NCBI GenBank assembly: GCA_963708725.1
Contig: CAVPTL010000014.1
Span: forward strand, 518,009-582,008
DNA length: 64,000 nucleotides
Direction of reading: 5' to 3'
From: CAVPTL01 sp963708725
GTDB lineage: Bacteria; Actinomycetota; Thermoleophilia; Gaiellales; JAICJC01
A program made the translations under genes and the position numbers. Position 1 is the stretch's first letter. The number at the start of each line of letters is the position of its first letter. A model generated the notes under the pieces. It made no database searches, had not been told where the DNA came from, and saw only the letters and a list, made by a program, of their open reading frames with translations. Positions 1-8,883 of this stretch are shown piece after piece.

Positions 1-1
1 G

Positions 2-454
2 ACGCTGCATGTGATCCACACGCTGCGCGCGCGGGGCGTCACCAACGTGCAGGTGAACATGGACTGGCAGCACCTGTTGATGAACGGCGAGAACCTGGCC
101 GAGTACGCGGCGCTGCTCGACGCCGAAGGGCTGCTCGGCCACCAGCATGCCAACTCGGGCTGGGGCACGTTCGACGACGACAACATGGTCGGCACGACGG
201 CGTTCATGGAGACGATCGAGCTGGCTGTGGAGCTGCGCCGAGCCGGGTATGGCGATCACGGTGAGCGGCTCGGCTTCGACCTCTATCCGTACACCGAGAA
301 CCAGGTCGATGCGGTGCGGCGGTCGGTGATCCAGTGGCGATTCATCGAAAAGATCGCGGCCCGGATCGACGAGGCCGCCCTGGCCGAAGCCCAGCAGCGC
401 AAGGACGCGGTGGCGGCCTACACCCTCGTCTACACCGCACTCGGGGGTGAATAG
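2..454 (+). CDS. Sugar isomerase/epimerase-like TIM-barrel protein, C-terminal part
   Basis: The window starts inside this gene; the frame is open from base 2 to a TAG stop, leaving about 150 residues. Visible motifs are VNMDWQHLLMNGENLAEY, the segment GLLGHQHANSGWGTFDDD and GFDLYPYTENQ, which look like metal- and sugar-binding strands of xylose-isomerase-like TIM barrels. The next genes encode KDPG aldolase and KDG kinase, so an isomerase feeding a 2-keto-3-deoxy sugar-acid route is a reasonable inference. The substrate cannot be told from this part. The last codons read GGT GAA TAG, a half-copy of the palindromic arm that is repeated just downstream. Confidence 0.7.
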   Translation, partial: TLHVIHTLRARGVTNVQVNMDWQHLLMNGENLAEYAALLDAEGLLGHQHANSGWGTFDDDNMVGTTAFMETIELAVELRRAGYGDHGERLGFDLYPYTENQVDAVRRSVIQWRFIEKIAARIDEAALAEAQQRKDAVAAYTLVYTALGGE

Positions 455-461
455 CGCTCCC

Positions 462-646
462 CAGATTATTCACCGCAGGTGAATAATCTGTGCCTGGCTC
501 CAATTACTTCACGCAGTGAATAATTGGTGCCTGGCACTTTACGCTCGCCAGCCCACCAGAGACGGGCCTCGATCGCCGAACACGAGGGAGCCAGGCACCC
601 TCTATTCACCTCCGGTGAATAACGGTGCCAGGCACCGTTATTCACC
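462..646. repeat. Cluster of palindromes with TTATTCACC arms and a GTGCCWGGCAC core
   Basis: This gap between two convergent genes is almost entirely palindromic. Seen directly: a perfect 13-bp inverted repeat with loop GCA (462-490); a near-perfect one with the same loop (500-527) followed by GGTGCCTGGCAC; TATTCACC/GGTGAATA (603-621); and a 33-bp palindrome with only its central base unpaired (614-646). The last one supplies the stop codon of the aldolase gene. They resemble REP-type elements or bidirectional terminators, but lack a T-tract. Related copies lie at 3751-3789, 10367-10403 and 21791-21823. Confidence 0.85.
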
Positions 647-1270
647 GCGGTACGGGGCGAGCAGCTGTTCCAGTTGCTCGGCGACGCGGCGCACCGCGTC
701 GGGGTCGTCGCCCGCCAGTGCACCACCCAGGCCAACCGCGACGGCGCCGTTCTTGAGGTATTCGGCGGCGGTCTCGACCGCGATCCCCCCGGTCGGCACC
801 ATTCGCAGATGCGGGTAGGGCGCGAGCAGGTCGCGCAGGTAGCGCGGCCCCAGCGCCCCCGCGGGGAAGACCTTGACCAGGTCGGCTCCCTGCTCGACCG
901 CGGTCACGATCTCGGTGGGCGAGAAGGCGCCGGGGATGTACAGCCGGTCGGCGCCGGTTGCCACCGCCAGCACCCGGGCCGAGAACGTCGGTGCGACCAG
1001 GAATGACGCGCCCGCCTCGAGCGCCTGCGCCGCCAGGTCGGGTGCGGTCACGGTGCCCGCGCCGAGCAGCACACCCTCGGGCAGATTCCTGGCGTACGAG
1101 CGGATCAGTTCGACCGCCGAGGGCGTCGTGAAGCTGACCTCGATCACGCGCACGTTGGCCGCGATCAGCCCGTCGATGGTGCGCACCGCGGCTTCTCGCG
1201 ACTCGCCGCGGATGATCGCAACCAGCCGTTCCGACTCGATAACGGACAGTGCGGTGGCGCGGTCGATCAT
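638..1270 (-). CDS. eda: 2-keto-3-deoxy-6-phosphogluconate (KDPG/KHG) aldolase
   Basis: A 210-residue class I aldolase that splits KDPG, or the galactose or 4-hydroxy analogue, into pyruvate and an aldehyde in the cytoplasm. The family signature is complete: R21 in IIRG, E44 in VIEVSFTTP as general base, Schiff-base K133 in LVKVFPAG, and the GGI phosphate loop near residue 161. The length is typical. The ATG overlaps the stop of the upstream KDG kinase (ATGA), which suggests translational coupling and the order kinase then aldolase. The 3' end runs into a palindrome that provides the codons GGT GAA TAA. The substrate isomer (gluco or galacto) is not resolved. Confidence 0.93.
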   Translation of the reverse strand: MIDRATALSVIESERLVAIIRGESREAAVRTIDGLIAANVRVIEVSFTTPSAVELIRSYARNLPEGVLLGAGTVTAPDLAAQALEAGASFLVAPTFSARVLAVATGADRLYIPGAFSPTEIVTAVEQGADLVKVFPAGALGPRYLRDLLAPYPHLRMVPTGGIAVETAAEYLKNGAVAVGLGGALAGDDPDAVRRVAEQLEQLLAPYRGE

Positions 1271-2262
1271 CGGTCGAGCTCCCTCTGGTTGGTGATCACG
1301 GCATGAACCTCGCTGGCGGTGAACGGAGAGTGGTCACCAAACACCGTGGTCTTGAGGGCGGCAAGGGCACACCCGAACCGCAGCGCGTCGGCGTCGCCCA
1401 TGTCCTCGAGCAGTCCGTAGACGAGTCCGGCCAGGAAGGCATCTCCGGCGCCGATGCGGTCGACGACAACCGACGGGAACGCCGCTGCTTCGATCACGTC
1501 TCCCGACGCGGTGCGCGCGATCGCGCCGGCCGCGCCGCGGGTGACCACCACCAGCTTTGCCCCACTCGCGTAAGCCGCCGCGAACTCGGTGAGCGCGGCG
1601 TGAATGTCGTCGGTTGGGATGTCGAACACCACCGGCAGGTCGGCGCTGCTCACAACCGCGACCGTGGCGTGCTCGAGCAGTTCGGTCATCGCGGTGCGGG
1701 CGGCCTGCGCACTCCACAGCCGGGCGCGGTGGTTGACGTCGATCACAACCGCGGCGCCTGCCGCCGTCGCGGCCCGCGCGAACTCGAGCGCCACCGACGC
1801 ACAGTGCCTGGAGAGGGCCGGTGTGATGCCCGATACCACGGCGAATCGGGCGTGCTCCAAGACCTGGGGCTCAAAGCTCGCGTGCAGGCTGAATGCACTG
1901 CCCGAACGGTCGTAGACAACCGTCGTCGGACGGGGGGACGATCCGAACTCCACGAAGTAGAGCCCGACGCGGCCAGTTTCGGTCAGGGCCACGCCACTCG
2001 TGTCGACACCCACCGCCGTGAGGTCGTCACGAATCTTTCGGCCGAGCGCGTTGTCGGGCAACGCACTCACCCACGCGGTCGCCACGCCGAGGTTTGCAAG
2101 GGCCACCGCGACGTTTGATTCGGCCCCGCCGATCTGGACGTCGAGCGTGCGCGCGAGCCCGAGCCGGGCCGTCGACGGTGTGGACAGCCGCAACATCGCC
2201 TCGCCCAACGTGACGACGGAGGCATGGTTGGGGTACAGTCGAGACGGCACAGCGTATGCCAT
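1267..2262 (-). CDS. kdgK: PfkB-family sugar kinase, probable 2-keto-3-deoxygluconate kinase
   Basis: A ribokinase/PfkB-fold protein of up to 331 residues. It carries the substrate-binding IGGAESNVAVALANLG near residue 45, DVNHRARLW near residue 175 (common in KDG kinases), and the DRIGAGDAFLAGL signature with catalytic base D274. It would phosphorylate 2-keto-3-deoxygluconate to KDPG, the substrate of the aldolase downstream. The two reading frames overlap by four bases. The start is uncertain: the ATG at 2262 leaves only about 10 bp to the divergent GntR gene. Family members usually begin just before VVTLGEAMLRL, so a start a few codons further in is likely. Confidence 0.87.
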   Translation of the reverse strand: MAYAVPSRLYPNHASVVTLGEAMLRLSTPSTARLGLARTLDVQIGGAESNVAVALANLGVATAWVSALPDNALGRKIRDDLTAVGVDTSGVALTETGRVGLYFVEFGSSPRPTTVVYDRSGSAFSLHASFEPQVLEHARFAVVSGITPALSRHCASVALEFARAATAAGAAVVIDVNHRARLWSAQAARTAMTELLEHATVAVVSSADLPVVFDIPTDDIHAALTEFAAAYASGAKLVVVTRGAAGAIARTASGDVIEAAAFPSVVVDRIGAGDAFLAGLVYGLLEDMGDADALRFGCALAALKTTVFGDHSPFTASEVHAVITNQRELDR

Positions 2263-2272
2263 CCTACCGGTG

Positions 2273-3001
2273 ATGGGTGAGATGTCGTCTTTTCAACGCG
2301 TCAAGCGAGAGCCGAAGCTCTCGGACAAGGTTGCGACCCTGCTGCTCGAGCGGATCACGAGCGGCGAGCTGACGCCCGGCGAGAAGCTGCCGTCCGAGCG
2401 GGATCTTGGCCTCCAGCTGGGAGTCTCGCGCACCGTCATTCGTGAGGCGGTGCGGGTGCTCGTGGCCAAGGGGGTCATAGACGCGCGCAGCGGCAGCGGC
2501 CTGCACGTCGCCACCGTCGAGGCGTCGGCGGTGTCAGAGCAGATGAACCTGTTTTTGATGGGGCGAAACCTGAACGGCTACGAGGACATCCACGAGGTGA
2601 GGGTGGTGGTCGAGGTGCACGTCGCCGGCCTCGCCGCCGAGATGGCCACCGCCGAGGATGTGGCCCGCATGTCGGAGGTATGTGAGCTGCTCACGACCCA
2701 GCTCGATGACGTCGAGGCGGCTTCGCGGTCGGACGTGGAGTTTCATCGAGCGATTGCCCAGACCAGCCACAACCCGCTGTTTCTGATCGTGCTCGACTCG
2801 ATCGGCGATGTGATGCTCGACATCCGCCGAACGACGCTTCGCATTCCCGGGCGGCTCGAGGCCGGGCTGGTCGCCCACCGCCGGATCCTCAAGCGGATCG
2901 AAAAACACGATGTGAAGGGGGCGCGAGAAGAGATGCGCTTACACCTGGCAGACGCTGAGCTCGCGTGGCACAAGCTCGACCACACGACGGAGGACGCGTG
3001 A
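2273..3001 (+). CDS. GntR/FadR-subfamily transcriptional regulator
   Basis: A 242-residue regulator. An N-terminal winged helix-turn-helix (SERDLGLQLGVSRTVIREA, about residues 37-55) is followed by an all-helical FCD ligand domain that retains typical metal or ligand residues (E/D-x3-FH in SDVEFHRAIAQTSHN and a C-terminal HRRILKRIE). FCD regulators sense sugar acids and other carboxylates, and this gene is divergent from the KDG kinase/aldolase pair, so it is probably their repressor. The ATG at 2273 or at 2282 could be used; both lie just after the last plausible promoter bases. It overlaps the next gene by GTGA. Confidence 0.9.
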   Translation: MGEMSSFQRVKREPKLSDKVATLLLERITSGELTPGEKLPSERDLGLQLGVSRTVIREAVRVLVAKGVIDARSGSGLHVATVEASAVSEQMNLFLMGRNLNGYEDIHEVRVVVEVHVAGLAAEMATAEDVARMSEVCELLTTQLDDVEAASRSDVEFHRAIAQTSHNPLFLIVLDSIGDVMLDIRRTTLRIPGRLEAGLVAHRRILKRIEKHDVKGAREEMRLHLADAELAWHKLDHTTEDA

Positions 3002-3750
3002 GCACCGATCGGGGGCGAGTGCTGCTGGCCGGCGAGACCTGGTTCAACCTCACGGTCGCCCAGAAGGGGTTTTCGACCTATGGCACCGGTGTGTACGAGG
3101 AGGGTGGAATCGAGCTGATCTCGGCTCTCGAGAGCCGAGGCTGGGCGGTCGACCACATCTCGAACCACACCGCCACCGAGCGGTTTCCGCTGACGACCGA
3201 GGATCTCGATGACTACGCCGTCGTGATCCTTTCGGACATCGGCGTCGACACGCTGCTGCTGCACCCCGAGACGATGGCGGGGATTCGCCGCCCCGACCGG
3301 CTGCTGGCGCTCGAGCGTTGGGTCAACGGCGGCGGCGCCCTGCTGATGGTCGGCGGCTACATGTCGTTCTCGGGCATCGACGGCAAGGCCCGCTACCAGC
3401 GAACGCCGATCGAGCGCACGCTGCCGGTGACGATGCTCGGCTTCGACGATCGGGCCGAGGCGCCCGAGGGGGTCACGCCGACCGCTTCGGCTCCGGATCA
3501 TCCGATCCTGGCCGGCATCCCGTCAGCGTGGCCGCACTTTCTTGGCTACAACCGCGTCGCTGCCCGCGATGGCGAGGTCGTGCTCACCTTCGACGAGGAT
3601 CCGCTGCTGGTCGTGGCTGAGCGCGGCTCGGGCCGATCGGCCGCGTTCACCTCCGACTGCGCTCCCCATTGGGGCAGCCCGGAGTTCATGGCCTGGGAGG
3701 GCTACACCGACTTTTGGGACAACCTGATCGGTTGGCTGGCCCGCGCCTGA
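2998..3750 (+). CDS. Putative cytoplasmic glutamine-amidotransferase-like protein (GATase1-like)
   Basis: About 250 residues, starting at a GTG that overlaps the GntR stop (GTGA). The fold pattern is that of class I GATase-like proteins: a flavodoxin-like opening strand (RVLLAGETWFN), DYAVVILSDIG, a nucleophile-elbow-like GGGALLMVGGYMSFSG segment, and C-terminal TSDCAPHWGSPEF with ALxxH-like placement. I see no convincing catalytic Cys in the elbow, so enzymatic activity is doubtful. Its place in a sugar-acid operon suggests an accessory role in that pathway; the exact function is unknown. Confidence 0.7.
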   Translation: MSTDRGRVLLAGETWFNLTVAQKGFSTYGTGVYEEGGIELISALESRGWAVDHISNHTATERFPLTTEDLDDYAVVILSDIGVDTLLLHPETMAGIRRPDRLLALERWVNGGGALLMVGGYMSFSGIDGKARYQRTPIERTLPVTMLGFDDRAEAPEGVTPTASAPDHPILAGIPSAWPHFLGYNRVAARDGEVVLTFDEDPLLVVAERGSGRSAAFTSDCAPHWGSPEFMAWEGYTDFWDNLIGWLARA

Positions 3751-3789
3751 GCGGGTGAATAACGGTGCCTGGCACCGTTATTCACCCGC
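3751..3789. repeat. 39-bp GGTGCC-T-GGCACC palindrome
   Basis: A perfect palindrome except for the central T, starting immediately after a TGA stop. The outer arms read GCGGGTGAATAAC and its complement; the core is GGTGCCTGGCACC. It lies between two convergent genes and could form a strong hairpin on either strand, so a bidirectional terminator or REP-type role is plausible. No T-run follows. Confidence 0.85.
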
Positions 3790-3796
3790 GGAGTGC

Positions 3797-5593
3797 CTAG
3801 AACTTGAACCCGGACGCACTGCCTGCCGGCGAGTTGACGACCACGATGCCCGAGGGGCCAGCCAACGGCAGGTAGATCAGCGAGTCCGATGCGATGGTGA
3901 ACGAGACCGGAACCCCGCCGATGGTGACCCGTGTCACGGAGGACAGGCCGGAACCCTGGATCGTGCGGTAGCCGGAGACAAACGCCTGAGAGATCCCCAA
4001 GATGAATGGGGGTGGGCCGACCGCGAACGCGACGGGGAGGGTGTAGGTGGTCCCGTCATAGAGCGTGAAGGTGATCGGCCCCGACGTCGCCCCCTGAGGA
4101 ACAACGAAGCCGAAGCCGACTGACCCAAACAGGGGGATAACGCCCACCCCAACACCGTTGAGGGTGGCCGACCGCACCGGCGTGATCAGCGGCAACCACG
4201 TATGCACCAGGATCAGATCGCCAGGCGCGCCCGACGTGGCTGAGATCCCCGAAAACCACGAGGGCGGGGCCGCCACCATGAAGCTCGGGGAGACGGTGCT
4301 GCCACTGGGTGTGGTGATCGTGACGGGGCCGCTGGTTGCCCCGTTGGGCACGGTCGCGGTGATCTGGGTCGCCGAGTCGACCGTGAATGTCGCCTGCACG
4401 CCCCCAAACTGGACCCCGTTCACGCCCATCACACCGATGGCTGCAAAGCCGGTACCGGTGATGACAACCTTGGTGCCGGGAACGCCTGTGGCGGGACTGA
4501 GCCCGGTCACGGTCGGCCCCGGCACGGTCACGGTGTAGCTCGACGAGGTCGTCGCCACCCCCGCCGGAGTCGTAACGCGGATGACACCCGAAACCGCGCC
4601 AGCCGGCACGGTCGCGGTGATCTGCGAATCGGAGTCGACCGTATAGGTCGAAGCGACACCGCCAAACTGAACACTGGTCGCAGCGGTGAACCCGGTGCCC
4701 GAGATCACGACCTTGGTGCCAACCGGGCCACTGATCGGAGCAAACCCGGTCGTGGTCGGCGCCGGCTGAATCACCGTAAACATCGACCCAGACTGCACCG
4801 CACCCGCCCCAGTCGCCACCCGCACATAGCCCGAAGCCGCTCCCACTGGCACAGTGGCGGTGATCTGCGTCGCCGAGTTCACGGCGAACACGGACTCAGC
4901 CCCGCCGAACCGAACGCTGTTTGCACCCGTAAACCCGCTGCCCTTGATCACAACCGTCGCACCCACCAGGCCAGTCGCAGGCGAAAAGCCGGTGATGGTC
5001 GGCGCCGCCGCCTTGGTCACCGTGAACATCGAAGACGACTGCACCGCACCAGCGGAGTTCGCGATCCGGATCTTCCCGGACAGCGCACCCGCGGGGACGG
5101 TCGCCGTGATCTGCGTCGCCGAATCAACCGTATAGGTCGCCTCCACGCCACCAAACTGGACACTCGAAACTCCGGCGAAACCGGTACCAGTGATCACGAC
5201 CTTCGTGCCAACCAGGCCACTGGTCGGCGAAAACCCGGTCGTCGTCGGCGCCACCGTTTTGGTCACCGTAAACGAGGTGGATGACTGGGCCGCACCGGCC
5301 GTGGTCGCCACCCGCACCTTGCCGGTCGTCGCCCCGGCCGGGACCGTCGCCGTGATCTGGGTCGCCGAGTTGACCGTGTAGACGGCTTCTTTACCGGCAA
5401 ACTGGACGCTGGTCGCAGCTGTGAAGGCCGTGCCTGTGACCACGACCTTCGTGCCGACCGGCCCACTCGCCGGGCTAAACGACGTCACCTTCGGCGCCGC
5501 CACCACCGCCGCCGACCCCACCGACAACCCCAAAACGCTGACCAGGATCGCGGCTAGTAGGGCCGCAACCCCCATTCGATTCCTGACTGACAC
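3797..5593 (-). CDS. Secreted IPT/TIG-repeat protein
   Basis: About 598 residues from a GTG at 5593, preceded by GAGGTCGAG as a ribosome site; an upstream ATG at 5629 would add 12 residues. A signal peptide (MGVAALLAAILVSVLGLSVG then AVVAAPK) is followed by tandem Ig-like TIG domains of about 85 residues. Each opens with a variant of ITGFSPTSGLVGTKVVITG and continues SVQFGG...TVDSATQITATVPAGA. Five repeats are canonical and two C-terminal ones are degenerate. I see no LPXTG motif or membrane anchor, so the protein is probably secreted or held by the envelope. TIG arrays usually serve in surface binding or as spacers; the ligand is unknown. The repeats are also visible at DNA level. Confidence 0.88.
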   Translation of the reverse strand: MSVRNRMGVAALLAAILVSVLGLSVGSAAVVAAPKVTSFSPASGPVGTKVVVTGTAFTAATSVQFAGKEAVYTVNSATQITATVPAGATTGKVRVATTAGAAQSSTSFTVTKTVAPTTTGFSPTSGLVGTKVVITGTGFAGVSSVQFGGVEATYTVDSATQITATVPAGALSGKIRIANSAGAVQSSSMFTVTKAAAPTITGFSPATGLVGATVVIKGSGFTGANSVRFGGAESVFAVNSATQITATVPVGAASGYVRVATGAGAVQSGSMFTVIQPAPTTTGFAPISGPVGTKVVISGTGFTAATSVQFGGVASTYTVDSDSQITATVPAGAVSGVIRVTTPAGVATTSSSYTVTVPGPTVTGLSPATGVPGTKVVITGTGFAAIGVMGVNGVQFGGVQATFTVDSATQITATVPNGATSGPVTITTPSGSTVSPSFMVAAPPSWFSGISATSGAPGDLILVHTWLPLITPVRSATLNGVGVGVIPLFGSVGFGFVVPQGATSGPITFTLYDGTTYTLPVAFAVGPPPFILGISQAFVSGYRTIQGSGLSSVTRVTIGGVPVSFTIASDSLIYLPLAGPSGIVVVNSPAGSASGFKF

Positions 5594-5698
5594 TGCTCGA
5601 CCTCGATTCCCATATAGACAGAGTCTCATGAGAGTACGAGTTTAAAGTAGTATCGTCAAATCTTGTAACTCGATGTTAATACCGCAAGTGAAAAATAC

Positions 5699-6271
5699 TC
5701 ACTCGCGATCCGGCTGGAGCCGGACGAGCACGACGTCGGCGGTGGGCCGGCTCTCGACCAGCTTCAGGCTCTGGGCGGTGTCGCGCTCCTCGAACAGGCG
5801 CTTGCCGCTGCCGAGCAGGATCGGAAACACCATCAGCCGGTACTCGTCCACCAGGTCGTGCTCGGTCAGCGTGTGGACGAGCCGGGCGCTGCCGGCGACC
5901 AGCAGGTCGCCGCTGGTGTCGTCGCGGAGCTTTCGCAGCTCATCGACCACGTCGCCCGACACCACGGTTGAGTTCGTCCAGTCGGCCGAGTCCAGGGTAT
6001 TGGAGATCACGAACTTCGGCATGGTGTTCATCTTGTCGGCGAATCCGACCTCGTCGGTGCGTCCCGGCCAGGCCTGGGCAAAGCCCTGATAGGTGACGCG
6101 GCCCAGCAGCATGGCCTCGCTGTCCATCACCTCGTCGAGCTTGAACTTGTCGCCCTCGGCGCCGCGCTCGAACTTGAACGCCCAACCGCCGCGGTCATAG
6201 CTCTCCGCGCCGCCGGGATCCTCCATGATCCCGTCCAGCGACACGAACTCGGAGACAACGATTCTTCCCAT
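5699..6271 (-). CDS. Dihydrofolate-reductase-like (RibD C-terminal) family protein
   Basis: A 190-residue protein of the YyaP/YwjB type. It opens with IVVSEFVSLDGIMEDPGG and contains the NADPH-site pattern LLGRVTYQGFAQAWP and the C-terminal FPILLGSGKRLFEE, all family hallmarks. These are presumed NADPH-dependent reductases whose natural substrate is mostly unknown. The ATG shares one base with the stop of the MFS exporter upstream (TGATG), so the two are co-translated. Such genes are often found next to SigG-like ECF sigma factors, as here. Confidence 0.87.
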   Translation of the reverse strand: MGRIVVSEFVSLDGIMEDPGGAESYDRGGWAFKFERGAEGDKFKLDEVMDSEAMLLGRVTYQGFAQAWPGRTDEVGFADKMNTMPKFVISNTLDSADWTNSTVVSGDVVDELRKLRDDTSGDLLVAGSARLVHTLTEHDLVDEYRLMVFPILLGSGKRLFEERDTAQSLKLVESRPTADVVLVRLQPDRE

Positions 6272-7743
6272 CAGTGAACCTCCTGCAGCGTCTGATCGAC
6301 CTCGTCCGGCTCCAGCTCCGGTTCGGGATGACCCGGCGGAGGCGCGACGTGATCACGGAGGAACACCGCCGCAATCGTGGCCGCGATGGCCGCGAAGATC
6401 CCGCCGACAAGGAGCGCGGCGTCGTAGCCGCCGTTGAGCGACTCGAGTTGGCTATGGCCGGAGGCCAGCAGTGACTCGGTGCGCGATGAGGCAAGGCTCG
6501 CCAGCACGGCCAGTCCGAGCGCGCCGCCCATCATGAACGCCGTGTTGACCACTCCGGATGCAAGCCCGGACTCCTCGGGCTTCACGTCGCTCATCGCCGC
6601 CAAAAGCATCGGGTTGAACGCAAGGCCGGCGCCGATTCCGAGCAACACCATGCTCGGCAGCACATCGCGCACGAAGCTGCCGTCGACGGGAGCCCGCGAG
6701 AGGATCACGAGGCCGAGCGCGGCCAGCGTGAGCCCGAAGGCCAGCGGCCGGCGAACGCCGAAGCGCATCACGACCTTGGCCGAGAGCCCGATCGAGAAGC
6801 CACCCATGATCAGGTTGGCCGGAAGAAACGCAAGTCCGACGTCGAGCGGCTTGTAGCCCAGCACGAGCTGCAGGTAGAGCGCCGACATGAAGAACCACGC
6901 GAACATGGCCGCCGCCCACAGCACACCCACGATGTTGGCGGTTGCCACGTTTCGCAGCCGGAACAGCCCCAGCGGCACCAGCGGCGAAGAGACACGCGAC
7001 TCGAGGAAGATGAAGATCCCCATCAGTGCCACGGCCAGCCCGAGCAGGCCGAGCGTCTGCACCGACCCCCACCCCGCCTGGTTTCCGTTCACGATCGCAT
7101 ACACCGCGATCATCAACGAGGCCGTCACGGTGATCGCTCCGGCGACGTCGAGACGGCCGCCGGCACTACCCCGCGCCGCGGGCAGGAGCCGAAGCGACAG
7201 CGCGACCACGACGGCGCCGATCGGGATGTTGACGAGAAAGATCCAGTGCCAGTTGAGCACGTCGGTCAGCACCCCGCCGAGCACCACGCCGATGCTGCCG
7301 CCGCCGGCGGCGACAAAGCCGAAGATGCCCATCGCCTTGGCCCGCTCGGCCGGCTCGGTGAAGAGCGTCATCATCAGCGACAGGGCGACGGCCGAGGCCA
7401 CCGCGCCACCCAGCCCCTGCACGGCGCGCGCGGTGATCAGCATCCCCTGGGTCGTGGCCAGGCCGCAGCACAGCGACGAGATGGTGAACAGGGTGATGCC
7501 ACACAGAAACAGGCGGCGGTTTCCGTACAGGTCGCCCAATCGGCCACCCAGCAGCAGGAAGCCGCCGAACGTCAGCATGTAGGCGTTGACCACCCACGCC
7601 AGCGAGGTCGAAGAGAAGCCGAGATCCTCACGGATCGATGGCAGTGCCACGTTCACGATCGTCGAGTCCAGCACGATCATCAGCGTGCCCAGGCACAGGA
7701 CGATCAGCGCCATCCAGCGTGTTCGGGCGTCGGTCGTCGTCAT
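6271..7743 (-). CDS. DHA2-family (EmrB/QacA) MFS drug exporter
   Basis: About 490 residues from an ATG at 7743 preceded by GGAGGAGAGAG; an ATG 20 codons upstream is open but has no ribosome site. The pattern is that of 14-helix proton antiporters: motif D1 in LDSTIVNVALPSI near residue 25, motif A in GGRLGDLYGNRRLF, and motif C-like GGGSIGVVLGGVL. The C-terminus is a charged cytoplasmic tail rich in Glu and Pro. It probably exports hydrophobic drugs or metabolites. It is divergent from the ECF sigma gene and leads a two-gene operon with the DHFR-like reductase. Confidence 0.9.
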   Translation of the reverse strand: MTTTDARTRWMALIVLCLGTLMIVLDSTIVNVALPSIREDLGFSSTSLAWVVNAYMLTFGGFLLLGGRLGDLYGNRRLFLCGITLFTISSLCCGLATTQGMLITARAVQGLGGAVASAVALSLMMTLFTEPAERAKAMGIFGFVAAGGGSIGVVLGGVLTDVLNWHWIFLVNIPIGAVVVALSLRLLPAARGSAGGRLDVAGAITVTASLMIAVYAIVNGNQAGWGSVQTLGLLGLAVALMGIFIFLESRVSSPLVPLGLFRLRNVATANIVGVLWAAAMFAWFFMSALYLQLVLGYKPLDVGLAFLPANLIMGGFSIGLSAKVVMRFGVRRPLAFGLTLAALGLVILSRAPVDGSFVRDVLPSMVLLGIGAGLAFNPMLLAAMSDVKPEESGLASGVVNTAFMMGGALGLAVLASLASSRTESLLASGHSQLESLNGGYDAALLVGGIFAAIAATIAAVFLRDHVAPPPGHPEPELEPDEVDQTLQEVH

Positions 7744-7893
7744 CGCTCTCTCCTCCTTCGGGTACTCATTGCCCATAAGACCCCGGCCGCTTCGAAAACT
7801 CATCGCACATCACAAAAAGCGGCGCGGATCGATGTGGGCACCTAGGATGTCGTGGGTATGTGGGGTGCACGGTAGCGGCGAGAGGAGACCCGA

Positions 7894-8883
7894 GTGACCG
7901 AACTCAAAACGGCAAGTGCGTTGGACGAAAACCTGCTCGAGCAACACCGCGTGGAGCTCACCGGCTTCTGTTACCGGATGCTGGGATCGGCCTTCGAAGC
8001 CGAGGACGCGGTGCAGGAGACGATGATCCGTGCCTGGCGGAGCTACGACCGGTTCGAGGGCCGTTCGGCGCTGCGCTCGTGGCTCTACCGGATCGCCACC
8101 AACGTGTGCCTGGACATGCTGGACAACCGCAAGCGCCGGGCGATGCCGATGGATTTCGGCGAGTCCGGAAATCCCCACGGCCCGCTGCCGCCCGCCCCTC
8201 CCGAGGTGCGCTGGCTGCAGCCGATTCCCGACGGCCGGGTGCTGCCCACCGACGGCGACCCGGCTGAGCTGGCAGCATCCAAAGAGACGATCCGGCTGGC
8301 GTTCGTGGCAGCGCTCCAGCACCTGCCGGCACGCCAGCGCGCGGTCTTGATCCTGCGCGACGTGCTGCGCTGGAAGGCGTCGGAGGTCGCCGAACTGCTT
8401 GATACGAGCGTCGTCTCGGTCAACAGCGCGCTCCAGCGCGCCCGCACGGCACTCTCCGAGCGCGAGCTGACGCCGGCCGATCCCATCGCTCCGATGGACG
8501 ACGAGCAGAAAGCGCTGTTGGCCCGCTACGTCGAGGCGTTCGAGGCCTACGACATGGACGCGCTCACCTCACTGCTGCACGAGGACGCGATTCAGTCGAT
8601 GCCGCCGTACGACCTGTGGCTGCGCGGCCGCGACGACATCATCACCTGGTGGTTCGGGCTCGGCGCGGGCTGTCGCGGTTCGCGGCTGATCCCGACGGTC
8701 GCCAACAACCTGCCGGCGTTCGGCCAGTACCGGCCGAGCGGCCCGGGCGGCTCGTTCGAGCCGTGGTCGCTCCAGGTGCTCGAGATCTCCGACGACAAGG
8801 TGGTCGGTTTCACGGCGTTTCTCGAGACCGACACGCTGTTCCCGCTGTTCGGGCTGCCTCAGGTGCCGCCGCCGAGGACGTGA
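7894..8883 (+). CDS. ECF sigma-70 factor with C-terminal SnoaL/NTF2-like domain (SigG type)
   Basis: A 329-residue sigma factor from a GTG start. Region 2 (EDAVQETMIRAWRSYDRF) and region 4 (LPARQRAVLILRDVLRWKASE, DTSVVSVNSALQRAR) are clear. About 115 further residues form a SnoaL-like domain (MDALTSLLHEDAIQSMPPY). In this ECF class the NTF2-like tail controls the sigma instead of a separate anti-sigma factor. The surrounding genes for small detoxification-type proteins (DHFR-like, MFS, VOC) fit the usual neighbourhood. The 3' end overlaps the convergent STAS gene by about 25 bp. Confidence 0.92.
   Translation: MTELKTASALDENLLEQHRVELTGFCYRMLGSAFEAEDAVQETMIRAWRSYDRFEGRSALRSWLYRIATNVCLDMLDNRKRRAMPMDFGESGNPHGPLPPAPPEVRWLQPIPDGRVLPTDGDPAELAASKETIRLAFVAALQHLPARQRAVLILRDVLRWKASEVAELLDTSVVSVNSALQRARTALSERELTPADPIAPMDDEQKALLARYVEAFEAYDMDALTSLLHEDAIQSMPPYDLWLRGRDDIITWWFGLGAGCRGSRLIPTVANNLPAFGQYRPSGPGGSFEPWSLQVLEISDDKVVGFTAFLETDTLFPLFGLPQVPPPRT

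Noticed and set aside
462..646. Repeats near 0.5 kb as a CRISPR array
   Set aside because: Units are self-palindromic, differ in length, have no regular spacers, and no cas gene is near.
3797..5593. Sortase-anchored surface protein
   Set aside because: No LPXTG motif, hydrophobic tail or charged end after the last TIG-like domain.
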